Of a DNA stretch of 21,436 bases, positions 1-8,414 are shown in pieces. Position 1 is the first letter of the stretch. Each line of letters begins with the position of its first letter. The position numbers were made by a program, and so were the translations under genes. Location: the IMG/VR virus record IMGVR_UViG_3300039412_000084, positions 1 through 21,436 of that record. One strand, written 5' to 3'. The DNA is from a virus. The notes beneath the pieces are model-generated. The model was not told the origin of the DNA. It made no database searches and was given only the letters and a program-made list of their open reading frames with translations.

Positions 1-430
1 CTTGGTCAACAATCAAAACACCCACGTTCTTGTTACCAAGAATTGCCGTGTAACCAAGAGTCAAGTTGTAGGCAGGGTTTGTTGAAGGAGAAATCGAAAT
101 CGTTCCAGTGTATGTGCTAGGAACTGAAATCTTGTCTTGAGCAATATTGATAGCAGGAATGCTTGTAACACCCTGATTCAAACTGACCAACTTATACTTC
201 ATAACTTGAGTTTCGTCTGACACTGGTTCAAAGACAGGAGTATTTCTAATAGCAATGTCGTAAAACGCACTTCCGTTTGGATGGTTTGGTTGGTAAAGGG
301 TATAATCAATTTCGTCATCGGCCAGTGCGAAGCTGGTGATGTTAAGATTGCCGTTTTGCGCAAGAAGTTGTCTTCCTTTTGTGGTTAAAATTGCGTCCAC
401 AGTTATAGTCGAATTGTCGCAGTAGCTCAT
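1..430 (-). CDS. Phage virion protein, N-terminal part (runs off the window)
   Basis: This open frame begins at ATG 430-428 and continues without a stop to the edge of the window, giving about 143 residues. It opens MSYCDNSTITVDAILTTKGR and contains a segment reading FALADDEIDYTLY, a pattern I associate with tail or baseplate proteins of marine T4-like phages; I cannot assign a precise role. The rest is beta-rich and Ser/Thr/Asn-rich like its neighbours. The start is supported by an AGGA sequence seven bases upstream, which lies in the last codons of the preceding GIY-YIG gene, whose stop is one base away. The tight spacing implies co-transcription and probably coupled translation. The C-terminus is not seen, so length and domain content are unknown. 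Confidence 0.75.
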   Translation of the reverse strand, partial: MSYCDNSTITVDAILTTKGRQLLAQNGNLNITSFALADDEIDYTLYQPNHPNGSAFYDIAIRNTPVFEPVSDETQVMKYKLVSLNQGVTSIPAINIAQDKISVPSTYTGTISISPSTNPAYNLTLGYTAILGNKNVGVLIVDQ

Positions 431-431
431 A

Positions 432-1253
432 TTATATTCCTATTCTTTTTAATAATTTTCCCATAGAACTAGGATTTACTCCGTATTTAAATGCTAGTTT
501 TCTTTTATTCATTGTATTAGATACATATAAAGATTTAATAGTTTCATATTCACTTAATGGAATTTTATTTTTATGATACCGACCTTCTTGTATCGCCTTT
601 TGAACTCCATTACTTATATTATTTCTCTCCTCTTTTGTAAAAATCTTTTTATTTTTTAATTTTCCTAAACTTACACTTTTACATCTTTCTATAGACCACT
701 TTTGTTTTTTTGATGCGTCGGAAATTTTCTCTTTTGTTTCATTTGTATGTGTTCTTAACTTAAATTTTTCTATTGTTTCTTGAGAATGCTTTATTCCTTT
801 TCTATTAATAGACATTTGTTTTTTCTGTTCATCTGTCCACTTAGGTTTTCCTTTTTGTGTTAATGATATTTTTCTTTTAACCTCATTGCTTCTAGGAATT
901 CCTCTCATAGAAACATCTGCTGATGGACTTAAATTGTAACAATATTCCTTGCCAACGTGAACATTCAATTCTTTTTGTTCTTCTGTTATTAATATATCTT
1001 TTTCACAATTTTTAAAAATTACAAATTCAAAGTTATTTTCTCCATGTTTATTCCACGCCCTTTGGAGATAAAGATTATCATGAATATTTCTATTTAATTG
1101 ACTTTTATGATTATAGAATCTATCTCTTATGTTAACAGAAGACCCAATATAGAACTTTCCATTAACTTTGTTCACTATTTTGTATAAACCTGAAATATTG
1201 TCCATACTAATAAGTATATAATTATATAAGTTTTTCGATATTTTATTTGCCAT
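432..1253 (-). CDS. Free-standing GIY-YIG homing endonuclease with NUMOD3-like repeats
   Basis: This is a site-specific DNA endonuclease of the mobile GIY-YIG class. The catalytic domain starts about 17 residues into this reading, with GLYKIVN and, a few residues on, FYIGSS, the two strands that name the family. R and N residues (IRDRFYNHK) and a Glu in the HGENNFEF region follow, as expected. After it come several NUMOD3-like DNA-binding repeats (RSNEVKRKISLTQKGKPKW, KGIKHSQETIEKF) and a C-terminal helix-turn-helix-like segment (MNKRKLAFKYGVNPSSMGKL). The ATG at 1253 is chosen. A GTG at 1283 would add 10 residues, and an ATG at 1205 would begin right at the domain (MDNISGLYKI); none has a strong ribosome binding site. 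The gene lies between two virion genes that are not visibly interrupted, so it is intergenic rather than intron-borne. Confidence 0.88.
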   Translation of the reverse strand: MANKISKNLYNYILISMDNISGLYKIVNKVNGKFYIGSSVNIRDRFYNHKSQLNRNIHDNLYLQRAWNKHGENNFEFVIFKNCEKDILITEEQKELNVHVGKEYCYNLSPSADVSMRGIPRSNEVKRKISLTQKGKPKWTDEQKKQMSINRKGIKHSQETIEKFKLRTHTNETKEKISDASKKQKWSIERCKSVSLGKLKNKKIFTKEERNNISNGVQKAIQEGRYHKNKIPLSEYETIKSLYVSNTMNKRKLAFKYGVNPSSMGKLLKRIGI

Positions 1254-1301
1254 ATCATAATGAATATGAAAAATGAACAACACCTACAAGATTTTAATAA
1301 A

Positions 1302-4300
1302 TTACCTAAACATTTTATGGGATTTTGGAGTAACCTTCCCTGTTTTTACATTTGGAACATTTTGAATGACGTTGGTTGTATTTACTACATTGACATTACT
1401 GGTGTTAGATGATTCAATAGGATGTGTGCCATCATTAATACCAGTTGGATTGATGGTCGTCGAAACTGTCTGTCTTCCTTTTATAAATATTCCTTGATTG
1501 GCCGTTCTATACTTCGTTTTAGAAAATTGCTGTAATTTGTGAGTATAATGGTTTCTTGGATATCCACTAGCCAACTCAAAATACTGTGAAACAGGATTCA
1601 AATTAAGATTGAAAGTGGTCTTCAAAGATGGAGTCAAACTGTTCGGTGTAGCATAAATATTACTAACCTTTTGGTCAGGAGTATTCAAAAATGAATTTGC
1701 TTTGTGGAGATATGAATTCGTTCCACCATCATATGTGTATGATAAACTTGAAGAATTATAAACTCCAAGATACACATTGTCGGTAAAATATATCAATGTT
1801 CTCATGTAACGTTCATCCACAACAATATACTTGTAAAGGTAGATTGATGCAGAATCATACGTATTATCCAATGGATTTGTCGTATGTTCATAATTGCCCG
1901 TCTTTGTGTAATAGTAGTATCTATCCCACACTTTAAGCATATAATAAATCTGTTGGTGATTTCCACCGTTTGAACCGGAAAAGAATTGTTTTGTATCATA
2001 GACCCCTTCATCAGGGCCAATAATCAACCTTCCATCGTCGCCAGGACTGTTTGTTACAGAACCTTTGATTGGTTTTGTGTAACTTGAAGGCAATGGGTCT
2101 GATGAAGACGTTTCCCATAATCTAGGAAGTCTTTCAAAATTAGGATAAAATCCTAATTGAATATTATCAGGCATATCATTATAATAACCATTATCAAAAT
2201 TACATTCCCAACTACGAACTGGGTCGCCAACATACTTCAAATCAAAAGTTGTTTGATAATTTGGTGGCATAGAATTAGACATCGAAATCTGTTGCATTGT
2301 CTGTTGTGCTATTGGGAGTCTATTATTTCCCGTAGAATAGTATATGTCAGGCACCACATCTTTATTAGGCGGATTTTGATAATATTTTAAATAATTATCA
2401 TATGAAAGAAAGATTGATGCCGTAGGCAATGAACCAGTGTTTACTAATGAGAAATCGGTATTAAATGTTGACCATACTGCACCAACATCCAACTTGTAAA
2501 TGTTGTCAATTGTTCCCAATTGTGTTTGTTTATACGAAATTTGGGCACTTGAAGTCAATGGACGATTTTGATATTTTGGACGTTCAAGTAATGTAGGTTC
2601 TACCACTACACCCATGTAAGCATTCGCTCTAGCAGGAATAATGTTCTTAATTGCCGAAAATATTGATTTGTCAAAATAGAACTTGTAAACTGTCAACAAT
2701 TCATTGAAGTAAGTTCTCTTATTACCATTCATGTTGTATTGGTAATTTTTATTTATCAAATTGTAGTATCTATCTTGGTATAAATTTCCAGGGTCGCCGA
2801 TGAAATCCATGATACCACTCTTACCGACGTATCTCAAGATGTCTTTATTCTTTGAATCTTGTGGGTCTATAAAGAATCCCAACTGATTAGTTTCTCCTGA
2901 AATAGACATATCAGGTTCACTTGTTGACCTGTTAAATTTGTCAAGTCTTGCATCAAGAGTATAGGACAGTTTTTTGATTTTTTTGTTTTGATATTTATTT
3001 GGGCCATACTTCGACGCATCAATATCTTGTTGATAAGTTAATTCTTCAAAGTGGTATGGATATACCGATTGAGAAACCCAAGCACAAGTAGGAAGTCCTA
3101 TAAACGACGCAGAAAAGGCACTACCGATTGCTGCTGGAAAATTATAAGCAATAATATCAACCGAGCCAGTTGGGTAATATGTTTCCCACTTATTTTCAAT
3201 GATATCCAATGATGCTGAATATAAAGTAGGATTTACTGTTGTGAATGTTCCATCGGTATAGTAATTTGGAATGGTATAATATGCAGAAGCATTGTCAATC
3301 CACATCTTACCGCTACTAGAATACATATTCTGTGGATAATCCCAACTAAGTTTTACCCATAAATTTTGGTCAGCTACAGAACCACTATAACTGTATGAAT
3401 TCAAATCATTAACGTGTTCTTCAAAATCTCCGTCGTCCAATGAAACATCCCAGATTGATAATTTATCAAGAGTTCCTTTGAAATTTCCGTTTGTAAGTCT
3501 AAACCTTCCCCATTGAGAAAATGTCTTATTATCAGACTCATACATGATGATGCTTCCGGTGGAATAGAAAATTCTATTACCGTTTTCATTTCTTTGAACT
3601 GTCAAATCATATTCAAGAGGAACTTCATTTATGTCGGTTGGTGGTTCAAATAAACCATATGGTTGATTTCTTCTAACCATAACACTGAAAATATCTCCGT
3701 TGAAAATTGGCAACACACTACTCGTAATGAATGCTCCTGACGAACCAGACCCCATTTGGAATATGACTTTTCCGGTCATATCTCCTGGAACTCTGTAAAA
3801 TCCTACCATCCAGTTGAAGTTAGCCGAGCTTGTATATGGGTATGGAATACTTGTAAATAATGGAACAAAGTTCAAATCTTTGTAAGAACCGGCGGTCAAT
3901 GTATCAATTGAGAATTTGAATTCAACTGTATCGGTTGAATATGGAATAGGCCCTTCAACGTAATCGCCGATGCCTGAGAACTGTAACATATACGTCTTTT
4001 CATCCAATTCATATGTTGGTGTTGTATCCGTTGCGTAATCAGTTCCGCCGTATTCACGGACAGTAATTAACGATGATGGCAAACCATAACACGCCATCAA
4101 ATAATTTACACATTCCAAAGTTCCTTTGGTCTTGTATAATCCAGGCAAACTCACAAGGATACGATTCCAGATTGTCTGCAATCTTTCTTGTCCTGATAAA
4201 GCATTGTATGAAGCCGAATCCATACTGTTAAGATACACTTCATCAATATCCATAGTTCCGATGATATCGTCAACATTCCAGCCGAACGAATACAACATTT

Positions 4301-6227
4301 CTTTCAAAGTATTTGTTGGTATGCTAGAAGATATTTCATTTCTTACCTGTCTTTCGATAGGCATTGCTGAAATGTAGGTGTAGATATTGTCAAAATGATG
4401 ACCGGCCATGTTTAAGAATGTCAAATAATCGGAGTTATTTGAATCGTTCTTAATAAATTCAGGAGTGTTAGTGTATAAACTGTCACGATTTGACAAGTCA
4501 TATTGCGTAGCTCTTACATCTTCATCCATGATGTAACTGGAACTATAAAATGAACTAGAAGCTAAATTATACTGATATTTTCCACCGTTAAATAGATAAG
4601 AATCAAATCCATCAAATGAATTGATGATTTGAGTTGTTTGAAGTGTCAAATCGGATTGTTCGGAGAAATAGTATGGATATGGAGTTCCAGACGCCAATGA
4701 ACTACTGTATCTTCTATTCAATTCCGCAAGAGACGAACTTAACATCGTCCAAGCAATTATCTTGTTCTTAAAAATGTCAACTCTATTTTTAGCCGAAGAA
4801 AAGACAATGAAATTTGAATAATCACTATAATCGGTATTCAATTCGGCAATTTGTTTATTGACTTGAATATTATCAGATGTCGTTGGAGCATCGGCCAAAT
4901 CATCGGAAGAATATAATTGATTCGTATTCTCCTTATTTATCAAGTTCTGTGGAGAACCAAAATTAGGTGGAGAAATCTTAATAGTTTGATATTTTACCGG
5001 ATTCTGGATTATGGCTGTAAAAATATATGGAGCCATGCCAAAATTTGAAACCCAGCAAGTATCTTTAATGTTGATGTCAAATGGCAACGCAGATGACAAC
5101 TTTACAATCAACGTTAGTGGGTCTGATGGTGATGTTCTTTCATCAAGATATCCCTGATTTAATAATGAAAAGTATTTGTTATTTCCAAAATTCAATACGT
5201 TTTTGAATTCTCCGAAATATTTTGTTTCATAACTCTGTTTCAATGGCGTGATTGAAACGTCATAGAAATATTTCAAGAAATAGTCATAACAAAATTGACG
5301 CATATCTGCGTAATTTTGGTCTTGGGATTTCAAAAATTGATTGAAAATTTCATCCAATCTCAAATTGACGAAGGAAATGTATCTACTACGAATATCATCA
5401 AAATCGGCAATCTGTTCATAATTTTGTAGTAAGAAGTTGTTATAATACGTCTTTATACCTTGAATTCTGATTACAGTGGCCGCAGATGTTTGAACGTTGG
5501 CAACCACAGGAGCCGAATATTTGATGAAATCTTCATACAAATTTCTTAAAAAATTAATAACCGAACCATCATCCATCAAGAAGAACGCAAATTTTAAGAA
5601 TGAAATTCCCGATTGGTATTCATCCAAGGAACTCATTGTCTTATAAATTGAGTCGTATGGTAAATTCTTTGATATAGACAACAATACAGGAGCCACATCT
5701 TTAATAGGAAACTTTTCTACACAGAATGAGTTGTATTGAATGTCGGCTTGATTCGATGGAATCAATTTAATTTCAGTTCTTGATGGTGAAATATCCTTGA
5801 TGGTCAGTGATGAAGATATACTTCCTGCCATGTCTCTTACGAAGTTATAACCAACAGTATAATTTCCTTCTGTTATTCCCAACTGACTCAAATCCGTTGC
5901 TGGTTGAATCAAAATCTTACTATTTTTGTAAAATATGAATGGATTTACAAGTTCATTGTATGAATACGTTGTAGGAGTATTCAAACTATCGAGATAGGTC
6001 AACGTGATAGTTTGAAATGTTTTATCTTGGTCTAAGAGTCCCCACGCTTCTTGAGTTTGGTCATCTGTAGAGTAAGCACTAACCTCAACTACGTCATTTG
6101 AAGACAATCCAAACCAAATATCAGAACTTTGGGAGACACAGAATAACGACGTGTCATTACTATTCAAGTATGACCCGGATTGAATGCTCGCCGTATAATT
6201 TCCTAATACTGGATATGGTAGTGACAT
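1302..6227 (-). CDS. Giant tail/baseplate structural protein (1641 aa) with KTKG segment and LamG-like domain
   Basis: This very large virion protein is the biggest gene in the window. No single known family accounts for all of it. Residues about 1-690 are Ser/Asn/Tyr-rich with many short beta segments. Residues about 690-725 carry LPGLYKTKGTLECVNYLMAC followed by YGLPSSLITVREYGG. That resembles the conserved helix-and-loop of baseplate proteins of the tail protein I type (P2 gpI-like), where a (Y/K)xTKGT motif precedes a YG-P turn. Residues about 765-945 look like a concanavalin/LamG-type jelly roll, ending in LDKLSIWDVSLDD. Near residue 1555 is a YPRNHYTHK motif. It lies downstream of gp25 and gp6, where wedge and peripheral baseplate proteins are encoded. 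I infer a structural wedge or fibre-attachment role, possibly with sugar binding. The ATG at 6227 follows the preceding stop by four bases; its ribosome binding site is weak. Confidence 0.8.
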   Translation of the reverse strand: MSLPYPVLGNYTASIQSGSYLNSNDTSLFCVSQSSDIWFGLSSNDVVEVSAYSTDDQTQEAWGLLDQDKTFQTITLTYLDSLNTPTTYSYNELVNPFIFYKNSKILIQPATDLSQLGITEGNYTVGYNFVRDMAGSISSSLTIKDISPSRTEIKLIPSNQADIQYNSFCVEKFPIKDVAPVLLSISKNLPYDSIYKTMSSLDEYQSGISFLKFAFFLMDDGSVINFLRNLYEDFIKYSAPVVANVQTSAATVIRIQGIKTYYNNFLLQNYEQIADFDDIRSRYISFVNLRLDEIFNQFLKSQDQNYADMRQFCYDYFLKYFYDVSITPLKQSYETKYFGEFKNVLNFGNNKYFSLLNQGYLDERTSPSDPLTLIVKLSSALPFDINIKDTCWVSNFGMAPYIFTAIIQNPVKYQTIKISPPNFGSPQNLINKENTNQLYSSDDLADAPTTSDNIQVNKQIAELNTDYSDYSNFIVFSSAKNRVDIFKNKIIAWTMLSSSLAELNRRYSSSLASGTPYPYYFSEQSDLTLQTTQIINSFDGFDSYLFNGGKYQYNLASSSFYSSSYIMDEDVRATQYDLSNRDSLYTNTPEFIKNDSNNSDYLTFLNMAGHHFDNIYTYISAMPIERQVRNEISSSIPTNTLKEMLYSFGWNVDDIIGTMDIDEVYLNSMDSASYNALSGQERLQTIWNRILVSLPGLYKTKGTLECVNYLMACYGLPSSLITVREYGGTDYATDTTPTYELDEKTYMLQFSGIGDYVEGPIPYSTDTVEFKFSIDTLTAGSYKDLNFVPLFTSIPYPYTSSANFNWMVGFYRVPGDMTGKVIFQMGSGSSGAFITSSVLPIFNGDIFSVMVRRNQPYGLFEPPTDINEVPLEYDLTVQRNENGNRIFYSTGSIIMYESDNKTFSQWGRFRLTNGNFKGTLDKLSIWDVSLDDGDFEEHVNDLNSYSYSGSVADQNLWVKLSWDYPQNMYSSSGKMWIDNASAYYTIPNYYTDGTFTTVNPTLYSASLDIIENKWETYYPTGSVDIIAYNFPAAIGSAFSASFIGLPTCAWVSQSVYPYHFEELTYQQDIDASKYGPNKYQNKKIKKLSYTLDARLDKFNRSTSEPDMSISGETNQLGFFIDPQDSKNKDILRYVGKSGIMDFIGDPGNLYQDRYYNLINKNYQYNMNGNKRTYFNELLTVYKFYFDKSIFSAIKNIIPARANAYMGVVVEPTLLERPKYQNRPLTSSAQISYKQTQLGTIDNIYKLDVGAVWSTFNTDFSLVNTGSLPTASIFLSYDNYLKYYQNPPNKDVVPDIYYSTGNNRLPIAQQTMQQISMSNSMPPNYQTTFDLKYVGDPVRSWECNFDNGYYNDMPDNIQLGFYPNFERLPRLWETSSSDPLPSSYTKPIKGSVTNSPGDDGRLIIGPDEGVYDTKQFFSGSNGGNHQQIYYMLKVWDRYYYYTKTGNYEHTTNPLDNTYDSASIYLYKYIVVDERYMRTLIYFTDNVYLGVYNSSSLSYTYDGGTNSYLHKANSFLNTPDQKVSNIYATPNSLTPSLKTTFNLNLNPVSQYFELASGYPRNHYTHKLQQFSKTKYRTANQGIFIKGRQTVSTTINPTGINDGTHPIESSNTSNVNVVNTTNVIQNVPNVKTGKVTPKSHKMFR

Positions 6228-6231
6228 CGTA

Positions 6232-6981
6232 TTAACTTTCTAAAATATTTTTAAATTCTTTATTTGTAGAATCATATCTCCAGAACTTCTTTGGTTTAAG
6301 AATTTCAATGATTTTTTGTTGTCTTACCAAATCTTTTTCTTTCTGTTGTCTTCTATAATGATATTTGGTGTCATATTCCAGCACAACGTTCTTTTCTTTA
6401 TCATAACCGTCTATGTAAAATAAATCTTGGTCGGTTTTAACTTGAAAGTTTGGTTGAAAATTAAAACCTAAACTATTCCATTTATTTATTAATTCGAGTT
6501 GGCCTTTATCCGTTCTTACTTTAAGATACTTTGTTTTTGATAAAGCATCATAATATTTCTTCTTAATTTTAGGATTTTTCCAAGCATTTTTTATTCCATT
6601 TGATAGATTTTCTCTATATCTATCAGAATGATTGACCATTATATAGTTTTTACCTTCCAGTCTATTCTTGCGTTTAATTAAATCTTTCCAAGTTTGTTTA
6701 ATTATATTGGACATTTTCTTTTTTTCTTCTAAATTAGAGTATCTTTTTATTCCTTTATCCGAAAGAATTTTTATCGTTTCTTGAGAATGATTTTTTCCTT
6801 TACTAATATTGGTATGACATATATGACACATTCTTTTTTTAGTAATACGGTCGGCTACTATCCATTTCTCTTTATTATCGCAAGAAATTACACAATTACA
6901 TTTAGGACAATTTCTACACCATTGACCATTTTCATTTAACCACATTTGTTTATTATCTATATATTTCTTAACAGTTGTCAT
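6232..6981 (-). CDS. Mobile endonuclease: zinc ribbon, NUMOD3-like, Vsr/EDxHD-like nuclease (copy B)
   Basis: This is a probable free-standing homing endonuclease of 249 residues. Residues about 21-60 hold a zinc-ribbon pattern (WCRNCPKCN, later CHICH). Residues about 60-150 contain NUMOD3-like Lys/Ser-rich repeats (KGKNHSQETIKILSDKG). The C-terminal part from about residue 165 is a PD-(D/E)xK-type nuclease resembling the very-short-patch-repair and I-Bth0305I (EDxHD) group: IDGYDKEKNVVLEYD, then a His (KYH), then KDLVRQ, giving the D, E-x-D, H and D-x-x-R residues expected. The start has one of the better ribosome binding sites in the window (AGGAT, about 7 bases upstream), which overlaps the stop of the 162-aa gene. 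The segment 6271-6468 is nearly identical to the gene at 14453-15127. Function is inferred from domains; the target site is unknown. Confidence 0.8.
   Translation of the reverse strand: MTTVKKYIDNKQMWLNENGQWCRNCPKCNCVISCDNKEKWIVADRITKKRMCHICHTNISKGKNHSQETIKILSDKGIKRYSNLEEKKKMSNIIKQTWKDLIKRKNRLEGKNYIMVNHSDRYRENLSNGIKNAWKNPKIKKKYYDALSKTKYLKVRTDKGQLELINKWNSLGFNFQPNFQVKTDQDLFYIDGYDKEKNVVLEYDTKYHYRRQQKEKDLVRQQKIIEILKPKKFWRYDSTNKEFKNILES
6271..6468. repeat. Copy 1 of a ~198-bp block shared by two endonuclease genes
   Basis: This block aligns without gaps to 14501-14698 (constant offset 8230). By hand count there are about 14 mismatches in 198 bases, roughly 93% identity. Similarity drops abruptly at both edges. 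It encodes the nuclease core, from the NFQPNFQVKT segment to KKFWRYD. Confidence 0.85.
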
Positions 6982-6984
6982 ATT

Positions 6985-7473
6985 TTATCCTAATGTTGGA
7001 TTCTGTGATTCTAATGGGATTGGAAGATACGGATAGGTATTTTCAAAATCCAAGGCACTAGAACCTTGACCCAACTGAATTCTTAAAGCAATAATTGTAT
7101 TTTGAATTGATTGTGCATCAGCAGAACCACTATCCATAGTGCTTGTAGCAATCAAACTCTGTAATTGATTTTGTAATTGAGCATTCTGATACGTCATCGC
7201 ATTAATTTGGTCAATAGCATCTTGTGGGAATGCTGACAACGACGATGAAACTGAACTCGTTGGAACGGTTGGAATAAATTCTGTAAATGTTGAATCATAA
7301 AATGCCGAAATTCTTGAATCATTATAAACGTAATTTCCAAGTGGTATTGAAAAATAAACCTGTTCAAATACAGATGAGGATGGATTTACAATTTCGTTGC
7401 CTACACTATCGAAAAGGTAATCATACACTCCATTATTTGTAAAATCTGCTATTTCTTGACTAAAATCTGTCAT
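6985..7473 (-). CDS. Small virion-associated protein of unknown function (162 aa)
   Basis: I do not recognise a named family. From ATG 7473 the protein begins MTDFSQEIADFTNNGVYDYL. Residues about 25-75 are beta-rich and aromatic. About residues 85-115 are a Gln/Asn/Ala-rich helix that could form a short coiled coil (QINAMTYQNAQLQNQLQSLI). It ends in a Pro-rich tail. Composition and position between tail genes indicate a baseplate or tail structural component. A TTG at 7491 would add six residues and overlap the preceding endonuclease stop, but the ATG is the more credible start even though no ribosome binding site precedes it. It is flanked on both sides by mobile endonuclease genes, so it is isolated from its structural neighbours by two insertions. 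Confidence 0.65.
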   Translation of the reverse strand: MTDFSQEIADFTNNGVYDYLFDSVGNEIVNPSSSVFEQVYFSIPLGNYVYNDSRISAFYDSTFTEFIPTVPTSSVSSSLSAFPQDAIDQINAMTYQNAQLQNQLQSLIATSTMDSGSADAQSIQNTIIALRIQLGQGSSALDFENTYPYLPIPLESQNPTLG

Positions 7474-7487
7474 ATAATGTATAAGTA

Positions 7488-8324
7488 TCAAATAGATAGT
7501 ATATTTTGATTGGTTTTTATGTCATATAACTTGTTATTTTCTTCATCGAACCGAACAAACATATTTGGTTTAATAATTTCTAATAATCTCCGTTGTCTCA
7601 CAAGGTCTTTTTGTTTTTTATTAAGTTTATTATGATGTGGTTCATCATATTCAAATATGATGTTTCTTTCTTTATCATAACCATCCACCAAATATCCATA
7701 TAATTCAATTTCTCCGCCGTTTTCTGCGTGTTGGAGATTCCAACCTTTTTCTTTGTTAAGTTTATCAATAAATTCACAGGCTCGTGGATTGTGGTTTATA
7801 GACTTTCCTATTATTCCCTTTTTAAATAAATCGTTTACTGTGGCAAGTCTATTTTTGTATTTAGTTTCTTCTGTTCTCTTCTTCCCTGTGTTTGATTTTG
7901 AAAGATTTAATTTATGATTATCTGAAAATTTTCGTCCTTTAAAAGATTTAGACATTTTTTCTCTCGTCTCTTTGGTGATTGGATAGTTTATTTTTCTTTT
8001 TATCCACGCATTAGACATTTTCTTTTTTGCTTCTTCCGTGAGTTTCTTACCCACATTAGAACTTGATATTTTTTGTTTGGAAATTTCCGTGTGCTTTTTT
8101 CCTAATCTTCCGTTAGGCATACCTTTTTTAGAACACGACTTACATCTGGAATTAATTTTATTTGCTCTCCACCATAAATCATAGGATGAGTATGATAGTT
8201 CTGTGTTACACTTAGGACAGTTTCTTTTCCATTCTTTCTTTGTAGTATCTATTGAGATTTCTTCGTTTGATTCTATCCTTGTGTCTTTGATAGTATCTAC
8301 GCATTCTAAGTTTGGATTGTTCAT
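7488..8324 (-). CDS. Mobile endonuclease: zinc ribbon, NUMOD3-like, Vsr/EDxHD-like nuclease (copy C)
   Basis: This is a probable homing endonuclease of 278 residues from ATG 8324. After about 32 residues without recognisable features comes a zinc ribbon (KRNCPKCNTELSY, then CKSCSKK). NUMOD3-like repeats follow (GKKHTEISKQKISSSNVGKK, FKGRKFSDNHKLNLSKSNTG). The C-terminal nuclease carries NPRACEFID, NLQHAENGGE, VDGYDKERNIIFEYDEPHH and KDLVRQRR, the D, E-x-D, H and D-x-x-R residues of the Vsr-like/EDxHD group. It belongs to the same subgroup as the genes at 11346 and 19272 (NP-AC and QHA-NGGE motifs). The acidic first 32 residues overlap a basic open frame at 8212-8364 and may be partly a by-product of that overlap. 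A GAAGAG sequence upstream could serve the ATG. Confidence 0.75.
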   Translation of the reverse strand: MNNPNLECVDTIKDTRIESNEEISIDTTKKEWKRNCPKCNTELSYSSYDLWWRANKINSRCKSCSKKGMPNGRLGKKHTEISKQKISSSNVGKKLTEEAKKKMSNAWIKRKINYPITKETREKMSKSFKGRKFSDNHKLNLSKSNTGKKRTEETKYKNRLATVNDLFKKGIIGKSINHNPRACEFIDKLNKEKGWNLQHAENGGEIELYGYLVDGYDKERNIIFEYDEPHHNKLNKKQKDLVRQRRLLEIIKPNMFVRFDEENNKLYDIKTNQNILSI

Positions 8325-8364
8325 TTATCTCTTCTTTCGTTCTATTTAATTTTCTTCTTCCCAT
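8212..8364 (-). CDS. Small Arg/Lys-rich protein (50 aa), out of frame over the start of the endonuclease gene
   Basis: An open frame from ATG 8364 to TAA 8214-8212 encodes 50 residues, beginning MGRRKLNRTKEEINEQSKLR and continuing with RRYYQRHKDRI and NRYYKER. It is strongly basic, and the RYYxxHKDRIK pattern resembles short helical segments seen beside or inside phage mobile endonucleases. It overlaps the first 113 bases of the gene starting at 8324, which is in the +1 frame relative to it. The protein-like, organised composition here contrasts with the featureless acidic reading of the other frame, so I think this frame is or was the coding one. It could be a stand-alone DNA-binding accessory protein, or the original N-terminal domain of the endonuclease separated by a one-base frameshift near 8226-8238. 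Confidence 0.5.
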   Translation of the reverse strand: MGRRKLNRTKEEINEQSKLRMRRYYQRHKDRIKRRNLNRYYKERMEKKLS

Positions 8365-8414
8365 ATATTAATAAATATAACGTAAGAATATAAAACGTAA
8401 GAAAATATTAACAA
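8365..8414 (-). promoter_or_regulatory. Only notable intergenic gap; AT-rich with a 10-base direct repeat
   Basis: This is the only gap of more than about 30 bases in the window. It holds two copies of AACGTAAGAA on the plus strand (8379-8388 and 8394-8403; TTCTTACGTT when read in the gene direction), starting 15 bases apart in otherwise pure A/T sequence. It lies directly ahead of the small basic frame and its endonuclease gene, so it may hold their promoter or operator. No consensus promoter can be assigned. Confidence 0.25.
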
